From: an uncultured Dysgonomonas sp.
GTDB taxonomy: Bacteria; Bacteroidota; Bacteroidia; Bacteroidales; Dysgonomonadaceae
Length of the DNA stretch: 64,000 nucleotides
Reading direction: 5' to 3'
NCBI RefSeq assembly: GCF_900079725.1
Contig: NZ_LT599032.1
Location: 1,454,208-1,518,207, forward strand
The translations under genes were made by a program, and so were the position numbers. This document shows positions 55,785 to 64,000 of this stretch, piece after piece; position 1 is the first letter of the stretch, and every line of letters starts with the position of its first letter. The notes under the pieces are model-generated. The model was not told the DNA's origin, made no database searches, and worked only from the letters and a program-made list of their open reading frames with translations.

Positions 55785-56888
55785 TTATTTGGAATCTGTT
55801 TTTGTATATTTTCTCAAAACTGCTATTTGTGGCTTGTCTTTCGTGTAATTCTCTGTCGGCTGTACTGATAGGGTATGGGGTGCACTCTCATTCCACCGTG
55901 GACCGGCTGACCAATATGTTCCTGGAACCCCGTTTTCGCTGAGATATTTGAGCATATTCTCTAATGCCGGAAGATATCTTGGTTCATTCGAAGGAACGCC
56001 ATATTCACCTACAAGTCCCTTTTTATTATACTTCTTCAGCCATTCTACGAAAGGTTTAACTCTATCTACGCCGGTCTGATCAGTTGCTCCTTCGTCCTCA
56101 AATGAATTTTTATAAGTTCCGGATGAATCTTTATCAAAATATATATGTGCCTGAAAAATTAGTTTGTTTGACGGATCGATCAATGTTCGCAGATTATCAC
56201 TGAACTGTACCCAATGTTCGGATGAGCTATACCTATCACCACTAATAATAATCGGAGTTTCGGTATCTACTGACCGAATTTTATATATTACAACTTGGGC
56301 AATATCTCTCCATTGAGTTGTCGAGGCCATAGAGTAAGGTTCGTTCATAATATCGTAACCCCAAATATTGGTGTATGATTTAAATTCTTTAGCAAGCTTT
56401 AGCCAGACATATCCCAAATGATCGGCAGTAAGCCCGTTGTCACCAATACGAACAAAGGTTGATCCTCCATCAAAAGACCGGCGGGCAAAGTTATGTAAAT
56501 CGAGTATAATTGGCATATCTCTGTCTTCAGCTGCTTTGACAAAATTTTTCATCTTATTAATCTCGGTTTGGACTAAATCCCCATTCAAATCATGCTGAAT
56601 ACGTTCCCAACGAAAAGGAAACCGAATAAGTTTCAGTCCTTTCGAATTAAAGTAGTCAAGGCACTTAGTCGTAGGATAACCGTAGTGTGTGCCATCAACA
56701 CCAGGATATACATAACTGAATTCAGCACCCGAAAGATTGACGCCGAAATTTTCTATTGCGATTTCAGGTTCGGGGGCTGGAATTGGCTCCGGTTTTTTAT
56801 TTTCTTTTATGTCATCACTATCGCCGCAAGAGGCAAAAGCGACAGAAAAAGGGCAGAAAAAAAATAGCAGGTATATGATACTTCTCAT
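55785..56888 (-). CDS. GH5 endo-glycanase lipoprotein, paralogue C
   Basis: A 367-residue lipoprotein (lipobox AFASC near residue 21) with a short proline-rich linker (KPEPIPAPEPE) before a GH5 barrel. The barrel has FGVNLSGAEFSYVYPGVDG, LIRFPFRWERIQHDLNGDL, DLHNFARR, acid/base Glu in YDIMNEPYS near 180, and nucleophile Glu in LVGEYGVPS near 291. It shares order and motifs with paralogue B. The lipid anchor and linker suggest the cell-surface endo-enzyme of the locus. Confidence 0.9.
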   Translation of the reverse strand: MRSIIYLLFFFCPFSVAFASCGDSDDIKENKKPEPIPAPEPEIAIENFGVNLSGAEFSYVYPGVDGTHYGYPTTKCLDYFNSKGLKLIRFPFRWERIQHDLNGDLVQTEINKMKNFVKAAEDRDMPIILDLHNFARRSFDGGSTFVRIGDNGLTADHLGYVWLKLAKEFKSYTNIWGYDIMNEPYSMASTTQWRDIAQVVIYKIRSVDTETPIIISGDRYSSSEHWVQFSDNLRTLIDPSNKLIFQAHIYFDKDSSGTYKNSFEDEGATDQTGVDRVKPFVEWLKKYNKKGLVGEYGVPSNEPRYLPALENMLKYLSENGVPGTYWSAGPRWNESAPHTLSVQPTENYTKDKPQIAVLRKYTKTDSK

Positions 56889-56925
56889 AAATAAAATATT
56901 TTTGTGGTATGTAAATAATATTTTA

Positions 56926-56967
56926 TTTCCACAAGCCTTCTGGCATTTGAAACTCGGCTTGTGGAAA
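56926..56967. terminator. Perfect 12-bp stem-loop between the glycan-binding and GH5 genes
   Basis: TTTCCACAAGCC and GGCTTGTGGAAA pair perfectly across an 18-nt loop. A T-rich tract follows on the plus side; on the minus side, the direction of transcription, it is AATAAAATATT. It may be an mRNA stabiliser or partial terminator behind susC-susD-SGBP. Confidence 0.7.
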
Positions 56968-56986
56968 TTCTTTTATTAGCAAAGCT

Positions 56987-58228
56987 TTACTGTTGTTGCC
57001 TTCTGATATTTATCTTTTTTGCAAAACGGATATTTGTAACTGATACATCTGTGGGAACACCTAAACCTCCATTTATATATTGGAAAATAAATACATTTGC
57101 TGTTTCTTTAATTGTATTTACTCCGGAACTATTAACTAAGTAGTATTTCCCATCAGAAGTTCTTGTTGCCCATTTGTCATATGTTGTATATGGAATACCG
57201 GAGGCAGCAGGAACCCATTCGAATTCGACAGCAGGTCTCATTCCATTAAACGCCATTCGTACACGAGCTCCGGAATTTGTTATAGGAACTTCCTCTTTTA
57301 CATAAATTTCATATTTGAGCTCATAGTCCAATGGGTTGGCTCTCAGATCATCATACCGTGAGTCTGTTAATGGAGCGTTAAACCCATAACTCGCAACCAT
57401 TTGATGTGTACTATTGTTTGCAACAGTTCCGCTTACACGCGACAGATTCATTCCTGCGATTAATGGAATAGGATCTCCGTTTTTTGTCCCGTCGGTAGCC
57501 AATCCTTTTGTCGCATTATGGGTCAGATATGACGCTCCGTAGTCTATGAATTGGATTCCTGTATCGCGAAATGGAAGTTCAATTGGCTCAGTTCCCAATA
57601 CGCTCGTAATTCTGGTACTTGATAATGTTAATACCGAGTTGTTATTTATACCTTCTGGCACGAGAAAACTCATTTTAGTATCCGTACATTCCACTATTGT
57701 AACCGGATTGCCGTTTATCAATGCCGTCCCATTTTCGGGAGTTAAATCGTATAAGCGCAGGTTTTCTCCCAATACATCTACGACATCGCCCGAATTGCCA
57801 AACTCTAGGGAAAAGCCTGTGATAATCAAATCGGGGAAAGCTATTTTTATCGGATAGGTTACTGTTCCTTTTTCTGTTGTCACTGTTACCGAATTTGTAA
57901 TTTCGTTAGGAACGGTATTTGGTACCGGTACAACTATTTGTTTGGAAAGTGCATATATTTCTTTTATATCAACCTCCTGGTCATTAAATTTGATAGATGT
58001 AACTTTACTTAGATTATCACCATATATTTTTAACATTTGGCCAAAACTTACAACGGAGAGATTATCTTCACTATCATCTATCGATGCTATGCGATTAATG
58101 CTGGGGGGGCCGTACGATGTTGATTCATCATCGTAGTTGTCATTATATGTAACAATGTCATTGCATGAGATAAAAAACATTGTTAAACAAAATATAAGAG
58201 AACAATAGTTCAATGTTTTATTTTTCAT
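56987..58228 (-). CDS. IPT/TIG-domain surface glycan-binding lipoprotein
   Basis: A 413-residue lipoprotein (lipobox FISC near residue 22) in the third position of a Sus-like operon. Residues 40-220 form two IPT/TIG immunoglobulin-like domains (QMLKIYGDNLSKVTSIKFND, GDVVDVLGENLRLYD). The C-terminal half is a beta-sandwich glycan-binding domain with aromatic-rich strands (FEWVPAASGIPYTTYDKWAT). It matches the glycan-binding surface protein family next to SusD and should bind beta-mannan. Confidence 0.88.
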   Translation of the reverse strand: MKNKTLNYCSLIFCLTMFFISCNDIVTYNDNYDDESTSYGPPSINRIASIDDSEDNLSVVSFGQMLKIYGDNLSKVTSIKFNDQEVDIKEIYALSKQIVVPVPNTVPNEITNSVTVTTEKGTVTYPIKIAFPDLIITGFSLEFGNSGDVVDVLGENLRLYDLTPENGTALINGNPVTIVECTDTKMSFLVPEGINNNSVLTLSSTRITSVLGTEPIELPFRDTGIQFIDYGASYLTHNATKGLATDGTKNGDPIPLIAGMNLSRVSGTVANNSTHQMVASYGFNAPLTDSRYDDLRANPLDYELKYEIYVKEEVPITNSGARVRMAFNGMRPAVEFEWVPAASGIPYTTYDKWATRTSDGKYYLVNSSGVNTIKETANVFIFQYINGGLGVPTDVSVTNIRFAKKINIRRQQQ

Positions 58229-58248
58229 ATTCAGATTTCATTTTAATA

Positions 58249-60015
58249 TTAATTCCAACCGGGATTATTCTCGGTAATAGCTGTATTTGTCAACAGTTCA
58301 TCCTGAGGGATCGGGTATAAAAGGTGCTTAGACTCTCTCTTTTTGTTTGTATTTATTTCGTCTACCGAACCGATTGCATTCATAACATCTAAATAGATTC
58401 CCCAACGGATCAAATCCCAGCGTCTGTCAGATTCATATGCCAGTTCCATGGCTCTTTCTTCGATTACAGCCGAACGAAAATCTTCTTTTGTTTCCAGATC
58501 CCCTACATTATTTCCTATACTGAATTCGGTAGCACTACTTCTGCGCCGGATAGAGTTTAATGCTTCTAAAGCATCGGAATTAAGCCCATCTATTTCATTC
58601 GATGCTTCAGCATAGATAAGAACTACATCAGCATAACGTAACAATGGCAACATAGCGTCGGTGCGAGTTATCGCCCGATTGGAAACATCTGTATATTTTG
58701 TGACATAAGCTAGATTTGATTCTCCTGTACCCGAACTGTATGATTTCCCGTCATTAAATGGAGCGATGGGGTCTCCCACTACATTATTATTAGCATCTTT
58801 TCCAGTGGCCCTTATTTTCCATTTTTCGTTGTTCGGATAAAATGAACCTGTCCCATAAGGAGCCTGATTCTCTCGGACATACCGATGCATAACACCATCA
58901 ATCGCACGCATATCACTCTCGTCATCAAAAAGTTTATACCAATGATCTCGCAAACCATGTGACAGTCCTCCACCGCTAGGTACATATCCGTCCACGATCT
59001 GCCCGCAATATGCTCTCCAAAATAATGCTCCGAAATAACTATCTCCGGAAATAGTTCCCAACCTGAAGAAATGCTCTTTACTATTTTGACCGGATTTCTT
59101 CCACAATGAAGAATAGGGTATAAGTTCGTGATCTCCGTAAAGTTTTTCTATTACAATTTCTTTTGCCAAATCACGAGCTAAGGTATAATATTCTTGCGAA
59201 TCGAATGATTCGTATCCGGCCACCTGTTGTTTGTGAACAGTGACAATCTGAGGGTTAGTAAATACTTTAGTCGTTCCACTCAGGGTAAACGGGATACCAC
59301 CTTTAACTTTAATTATTCCGGAAGGCATGGATGCAGAACCTATAGTTGCATATACCTTAGCCAACATTGCTGCTGCTGCCCCCGCATTTACCCGTCCTTC
59401 GACAAAGTTTGGATCTGTGTTCTTATAGAGATTATCTTTGGCATGAATCAACAGTTCTATTATATGTGCATATACCTCTGTAATAGGACGACGAGGTTGG
59501 TTCGGGTCGTTGCCTTGATTGATAGATGATGTATAAATCGGACAAGCTCCGTAGGCTCTTACAATAAGGAAGTATCCATAAGCCTTTAGAAAATTGATTT
59601 CAGCCAATACATTCTCTTTATGACGAGGTGTTGTATTCACCATTTTTTCGACGTGGTAAGATGCTTCATTGCCCCGATTGATTAATTCATATCCGAGTTT
59701 CCATACCGGATCCGGTTGATTTGTAGATCCCTGGAAATTTCCTGATCCCATTTCTCCGAATGCCCAGTTAGGTCCTGTAACATAGTCATTATCTAGTTCG
59801 ATGCATCGAGGAAATTCGTCGTAGGTATACATGCGTGACAGACCGGCATATGTACCCATAGCCCACATATCGGCTCCTTCATTCGAGTCTTCTATCTGTC
59901 CATCATTGATTTTGGCATAAGGCTTCTCCTCCAAAAAATCGTTACAGGAAGAAAGTGAAGTTATAATCAGTAAAACACCGATAATTGATCCTATATATTT
60001 AAATTGTTTTTTCAT
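58249..60015 (-). CDS. SusD/RagB-family nutrient-binding lipoprotein
   Basis: A 588-residue outer-membrane lipoprotein (SSCNDFLEEKPYA, lipobox near residue 24) that forms the lid of the SusC transporter and binds the polysaccharide. The helical TPR-like N-terminal part has INFLKAYGYFLIVRAYGACP. The C-terminal part has LRYADVVLIYAEASNEIDG, AIEERAMEL-like VIEERAMELAYESDRRWDLI and LYPIPQDELLTN, the usual SusD endings. It follows susC by 19 bp. Confidence 0.96.
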   Translation of the reverse strand: MKKQFKYIGSIIGVLLIITSLSSCNDFLEEKPYAKINDGQIEDSNEGADMWAMGTYAGLSRMYTYDEFPRCIELDNDYVTGPNWAFGEMGSGNFQGSTNQPDPVWKLGYELINRGNEASYHVEKMVNTTPRHKENVLAEINFLKAYGYFLIVRAYGACPIYTSSINQGNDPNQPRRPITEVYAHIIELLIHAKDNLYKNTDPNFVEGRVNAGAAAAMLAKVYATIGSASMPSGIIKVKGGIPFTLSGTTKVFTNPQIVTVHKQQVAGYESFDSQEYYTLARDLAKEIVIEKLYGDHELIPYSSLWKKSGQNSKEHFFRLGTISGDSYFGALFWRAYCGQIVDGYVPSGGGLSHGLRDHWYKLFDDESDMRAIDGVMHRYVRENQAPYGTGSFYPNNEKWKIRATGKDANNNVVGDPIAPFNDGKSYSSGTGESNLAYVTKYTDVSNRAITRTDAMLPLLRYADVVLIYAEASNEIDGLNSDALEALNSIRRRSSATEFSIGNNVGDLETKEDFRSAVIEERAMELAYESDRRWDLIRWGIYLDVMNAIGSVDEINTNKKRESKHLLYPIPQDELLTNTAITENNPGWN

Positions 60016-60034
60016 AATAATTTTGGTTTGATAT

Positions 60035-63000
60035 TTAAAATTGCACTTTTAATCCGAACGAGAATGTTCGGCTGGCAGGATATGAGTATATATCAACACC
60101 CCTGCGGGCAGGATCGGATCCAAAAGCATTTACATCAGGGTCATACCAGCTGTAGTCAGTGATGGTCAATAAATTGCTGGCACTGGCATAAACATTGATA
60201 GAGTTTATGTCTTTACAAAATTTAGGTTTTTGAAATGTATATCCGATATTGATGTTTTTCAGGCGGATATACGATCCGTCTTCGATATATCTGTCCGATA
60301 TCAACCATGTTCTTTTCGGTTGATTAGTGGCTTTAGGCCAAGTAGCCGTTTCACGCGTATCGGAAGTCCAACGACCGTCATATACTGCAGTCGGGATATT
60401 GGTTGTATTATACAGTGTTACATTCATTAAATTGCCATTGAAGATGTCATTTCCCTGAACGCCCTGAATAAAGAAGCTAAAAGTAAAATCTTTCCACGAA
60501 AAATTATTTGTTATTCCGAATGTATAATCAGGATTTGTATCACCGATAATATCCATGTTTTCGCGATATTTTATCTCACCTATCATTGATTTTACTGTGG
60601 CTGCATCCGCATTTGCATAAGTAGGATTTGCCCTTACTTCCGCCTCATTGTCATAGAATCCGTCCTCGACATAACCATAGATTGCACCAATAGGCATTCC
60701 ATTTCGCTGGATAAATACATTATCGGCCTTATACCAGAGCCTGTTGGAAAACTGATCTGCATTCAGATCGCTGATACGATTTTTATTGAAAGATAGGTTG
60801 CCGTTTACAGACCATTTGAACGGATTACCTGTCAAGATATCGTATGCGACTGTGAATTCAAGCCCTTCATTGGTTACCGTTCCGAAATTCACAAGACGAT
60901 AACCATAGCCTGATGATGGCGGGATTTTAACATTCTGAAGTAAGTCCTTTGTTTTTTTATGATAATAATCTACTGTCATACTCAGGCGATTGTTGAGAAA
61001 TCCGAAATCAATGCCAGCATTATATTGATCGGTTGTTTCCCATTTCAGATTCTCATTATATACATGATCCCCAGCGAAACCACTTGTTTGACCTCCACCA
61101 ATAGGGTAATTTGACACTTTGAGGGTATACATGGTTTGGTAATCCTGGATACCCTGATTTCCTGTTTGTCCAAAACTTAATCTGAGTTTTAGATTATCAA
61201 AAATATTCAGATTCTTAATAAATTCTTCCTCAGAGGCTCGCCATGCGAAAGCTCCCGATGCAAAATTTGCATATTTGAACTTTGCGGAATGAAATTTAGA
61301 GGATCCGTCACGGCGGAAACTGGCTGTAAATATATATTTATTATTGAGTACATAATTAGTTCTTCCCAAAACAGAGAACAGCCTGCTTCTTGTCCTGTTC
61401 GATTTTAGGGCATCGGGCAGTAGTGCAGCTCCCATATCATAATTCTCGGTAAAATCGGTTGGGAATTGAGACGCACTCATTGCTTTTTCGGTAAGCATTG
61501 TCTGTTCGAAAGTTACAGCACCGACAACATTAAGGCTGTGTATTTTGTTGAACACTTTATTGAAAGTCAACATCGATTCGGTTGTCGTATGCGAACGCCT
61601 GTTATCACTCCAACCTCCCCTGCCGTTTGTCGTACCTAATCGACCTTCCCCCGTGTCACGATTATAATAGGTACTTCGTTCATTGAAAAAGTTGTTTAAT
61701 CCGAGATTTTGACGAAATGTTAACCCTTTCATCAAATTTACACTCAAGTATGAGGATGCAAATATGTTTGAACTGGCCAATTCGTTTTTGGCTGATTCAA
61801 CATATGTCCGTGGATTGGCCGACAACCACAATAAATCTTCACTTTGCGAATAATCGCCATAGTATATTGTTGAAGGGTAAAGTAGAGCTGAACGAAGTAT
61901 GCTATAATCAAGGGAGTTTCCTTTAGCAAAGTCGGTAACCGAGTTCGTATAGTTGAGATTAAGCCCTACAGTAATATTTCTTGTTATTTTTTGCCCTATG
62001 TTTGCTCTAAGGGTATAACGGTCGAAACCTGTATTTTCAATAATTCCATCTTGTGTTGTATAGTTACCTGAGAAAGAGTAATTACCACGATCGTTGGCTC
62101 CCGATATTTGTAAGTTATACTCTTGGGATATACCTGTCTGGAAAATCTGATCCTGCCAGTCGGTTCCTTCTACCCATTGGTTCCATACACCTCCTGCCGG
62201 GTCTGTTCCGCTATACCATCCCGGACTCAAAAAATCTTCAGGTGAAGGAGTATATTCTCCGTTTACTACAGTTCCATTGTTGGTGGTGTACTTCCAGATA
62301 CCCGGTGTGGGATAAGTATATTGTGTGAATGAACCTCCGTCATAAAAGGCTCCATTATCCTGTTGCTCGTTGCGATATCGTGCATAATGGTAAGCATCCA
62401 ACACTTCGACTTTCTTCCTCAGCGACGAAATACTGATATTTGTGGTAAATTCTATTTTTGGTTTTCCTTTTTCTCCCTGTTTAGTCGTAATTATAACAAC
62501 TCCGTTTGCCCCACGTGACCCGTAGATGGCTGTAGCTGAGGCGTCTTTCAGGACTTCAATGGATGCTATGTCGTGAGGATTGATAAACGATAGGGCATTT
62601 CCTGTCGGTTCGACACTGTTGTCTCTGTTTTCGGCACTCTGAGGTGAAGTCGGCGGAACAAAAGGTATTCCATCCACAATGTATAATGGTTGAGAATCTG
62701 TTGAGAATGAGTTGATGCCACGTACCTGCAAATTAATCCCCCCTCCCGGAGCTCCATCGTCTTGTGTTACGGATACGCCGGCTAAGCGTCCTTGGAGAGC
62801 TTGATTGATACTCGATGACGGATTTCCGGCTAATAATTCGTCTGCTTTTACTTGGACTACTGCTCCTGATAAATCACTCTTCTTCATTGTTCCGTATCCG
62901 ACAACGACTACTTCATCCAGCATTTTCGTATTTTCGTCAAGAGTTACATTAATTGTATTCTTGTTGCCAACTTTTATCTCCTGATTAAGATACCCCAAAT

Positions 63001-63334
63001 AAGAAAATACGAGAATTGCATCCGTATTCTTTACATTAATTTTATACGAACCATCTAGTTCTGTAATAGTTCCCGTTTTTTCATTTTTTACAGTGACACT
63101 CACTCCGATTAGAGGTTCTCCGGTTTTATCCACTACTTTTCCTGTAATAGTTATCGGACTCTGAGCAATTCCTTCTGAACCTGTCACTTTTATCGTATTC
63201 TCAGCTGAGTTTATCGTATTATTGCCTAACACAAATAGGAAAAGCATTAAACTTAATACCAAGGTCGTTTTGCCAGACAGATATGTCAGGCAGAACCTCT
63301 TCCGATCCTTTCTCGATAAATAGTCTTTTGTCAT
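60035..63334 (-). CDS. SusC/RagA-family TonB-dependent transporter
   Basis: A 1099-residue outer-membrane importer. A long N-terminal signal (LVLSLMLFLFVLGNNTINS) is followed by a carboxypeptidase D-like regulatory domain (ITGKVVDKTGEPLIGVSVTV). Next come the TonB box and plug (LDEVVVVGYGTMKKSDLSG, QGRLAGVSV, GSRGANGVVIITTKQG), and a 22-strand barrel ending SRTFSFGLKVQF. Not truncated. With the SusD and binding lipoprotein behind it, it imports mannan oligosaccharides. A good promoter lies upstream. Confidence 0.97.
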   Translation of the reverse strand: MTKDYLSRKDRKRFCLTYLSGKTTLVLSLMLFLFVLGNNTINSAENTIKVTGSEGIAQSPITITGKVVDKTGEPLIGVSVTVKNEKTGTITELDGSYKINVKNTDAILVFSYLGYLNQEIKVGNKNTINVTLDENTKMLDEVVVVGYGTMKKSDLSGAVVQVKADELLAGNPSSSINQALQGRLAGVSVTQDDGAPGGGINLQVRGINSFSTDSQPLYIVDGIPFVPPTSPQSAENRDNSVEPTGNALSFINPHDIASIEVLKDASATAIYGSRGANGVVIITTKQGEKGKPKIEFTTNISISSLRKKVEVLDAYHYARYRNEQQDNGAFYDGGSFTQYTYPTPGIWKYTTNNGTVVNGEYTPSPEDFLSPGWYSGTDPAGGVWNQWVEGTDWQDQIFQTGISQEYNLQISGANDRGNYSFSGNYTTQDGIIENTGFDRYTLRANIGQKITRNITVGLNLNYTNSVTDFAKGNSLDYSILRSALLYPSTIYYGDYSQSEDLLWLSANPRTYVESAKNELASSNIFASSYLSVNLMKGLTFRQNLGLNNFFNERSTYYNRDTGEGRLGTTNGRGGWSDNRRSHTTTESMLTFNKVFNKIHSLNVVGAVTFEQTMLTEKAMSASQFPTDFTENYDMGAALLPDALKSNRTRSRLFSVLGRTNYVLNNKYIFTASFRRDGSSKFHSAKFKYANFASGAFAWRASEEEFIKNLNIFDNLKLRLSFGQTGNQGIQDYQTMYTLKVSNYPIGGGQTSGFAGDHVYNENLKWETTDQYNAGIDFGFLNNRLSMTVDYYHKKTKDLLQNVKIPPSSGYGYRLVNFGTVTNEGLEFTVAYDILTGNPFKWSVNGNLSFNKNRISDLNADQFSNRLWYKADNVFIQRNGMPIGAIYGYVEDGFYDNEAEVRANPTYANADAATVKSMIGEIKYRENMDIIGDTNPDYTFGITNNFSWKDFTFSFFIQGVQGNDIFNGNLMNVTLYNTTNIPTAVYDGRWTSDTRETATWPKATNQPKRTWLISDRYIEDGSYIRLKNINIGYTFQKPKFCKDINSINVYASASNLLTITDYSWYDPDVNAFGSDPARRGVDIYSYPASRTFSFGLKVQF

Positions 63335-63499
63335 AAATTTGTTTTTATTAATTATGAATATTAGATTTGGTTGTGAACTTCATTTTCATTTTTTTAGAAA
63401 AAAATGTGTTGAAATTTATTCACATGATGAGAGGTTAGTCATTACAAGATATTAGTTACGGTTATCCTAATATAATTCTAATACGTATCTTTCATTGTA

Positions 63500-63532
63500 C
63501 AAATATACTTGGTAATAGCATCTACAATCAAG
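63500..63532 (-). promoter_or_regulatory. Promoter of the susC operon
   Basis: On the minus strand CTTG (63532-63529), a 21-bp spacer and TATATTTG (63507-63500) match the Bacteroidetes promoter. The leader would be about 160 nt. The rest of the 368-bp gap 63335-63702 is AT-rich and holds no gene I can see. Confidence 0.55.
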
Positions 63533-63702
63533 TAGTTTTTATCCTATTATTGGTATTTTATTGCGGCTACAGAGAAGGGCGTATATGTATATAATCCATT
63601 GTAAATCACCAGCATATTGGAAAAACAATCTTTCCTTTAGAAAATCGTCAAACAATGTTTTTATTTTCAATCAGTTATAGCACAGTCGAGGATTTCATAG
63701 GA

Positions 63703-64000
63703 TTACAACAAGATCCGTGTACCTTGATAATTTTCGCGAAATTCGCTAGGGGTACAATTTTTCTTCTTCCTGAATACTCTATTAAAGTTTGACAGATTAT
63801 TAAAGCCGCAAGCAAAACATATTTCAGCAACATTGTTTGTAGTGTCAATAAGCATACGGCATGCATATCCTAAACGTATATCATTAAGTAAATCGACATA
63901 ATTGCGTCCTCCTGTAGATCTTTTTACAAAACGGCTAAAAGCTGTTTCTGACATATTCAAAAGACCAGCAACATTTTTGTGCCGTAACGGTTTATTATAA
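63703..64000 (-). CDS. AraC-family regulator, C-terminal part (cut by window)
   Basis: The minus-strand frame is open to the window edge, giving the last 98 residues of an AraC/XylS activator. The double helix-turn-helix is visible: the first as VAGLLNMSETAFSRFVKRST, the second as VAEICFACGFNNLSNFNRVF followed by KKKNCTPSEFRENY. It ends 368 bp before susC in the same direction, so it is the likely regulator of the locus. The ligand-binding N-terminus lies outside; a hybrid two-component protein cannot be excluded. Confidence 0.92.
   Translation of the reverse strand, partial: YNKPLRHKNVAGLLNMSETAFSRFVKRSTGGRNYVDLLNDIRLGYACRMLIDTTNNVAEICFACGFNNLSNFNRVFRKKKNCTPSEFRENYQGTRILL

Noticed and set aside
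1..64000. tRNA or rRNA genes
   Set aside because: No cloverleaf or conserved rRNA sequence was recognised on either strand by reading; a dedicated scan could still find a short one.

Overview
The window is a stretch of a Bacteroidales chromosome. The evidence is promoters of the TTTG / TAnnTTTG type, a SusC/SusD pair, an OmpA-like porin, a DUF5606 protein, an MsrB-MsrA lipoprotein, and AT-rich intergenic DNA with few Shine-Dalgarno sites. Dysgonomonas or a near relative is plausible, but that is inference from gene content and order only.

Region 1 (1 to about 31.4 kb) is core chromosome. It holds grpE-dnaJ, a Nif3-like metal protein, a C4 zinc-ribbon coiled-coil protein, a B12-dependent ribonucleotide reductase (nrdJ), a LolC/E-type permease, ruvB, a PAP2 phosphatase, a leuS-yitT-SDR operon, rmuC, a small HExxH membrane protein, msrBA, DUF5606, ompA, the GDP-fucose genes gmd-fcl, a thioredoxin-fold protein, cardiolipin synthase, rsgA, frr, pyrH, a cyclophilin lipoprotein, a cupin and a NUDIX hydrolase. 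Its intergenic regions carry dispersed repeats. The largest is a ~230 bp inverted pair (9250-9480 and 28341-28572) containing a 65 bp perfect block; both copies sit between divergent genes.

Region 2 (about 31.4 to 40.8 kb) is accessory and scarred. A minus-strand cluster (HU-like protein, 67-aa protein, RNase H-fold protein, 172-aa unknown) is followed by the C-terminal remnant of a lost gene, an apparently intact IS21-family element (istA/istB, with tandem terminal repeats), an orphan phage tail-fibre-like gene with two small followers, and a degenerate IS256-family copy. Short coding remnants abut both elements, so this looks like the eroded end of a prophage or tailocin-like island.

Region 3 (about 40.8 kb to the end) is a polysaccharide utilisation locus, all on the minus strand. 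In transcription order it holds an AraC-type regulator (cut by the window edge), susC, susD, an IPT/TIG glycan-binding lipoprotein, three GH5 enzymes, a fossil of a fourth GH5, a GH2 beta-mannosidase-like enzyme, a DUF4038/GH140-like enzyme, a GH130 mannosylglucose phosphorylase, a GPH sugar transporter, a frameshifted CE7 acetyl esterase, a YCF48-like propeller, an 842-aa lipoprotein of unrecognised family and a beta-helix protein. The combination fits acetylated beta-(gluco)mannan. Surface GH5 enzymes would cut the chain, SusCD would import oligomers, GH2 and esterase would trim them, GPH would carry Man-Glc into the cytoplasm, and GH130 would phosphorolyse it. The unrecognised 842-aa lipoprotein and the unusual tail of this locus are the best candidates for undescribed biology.
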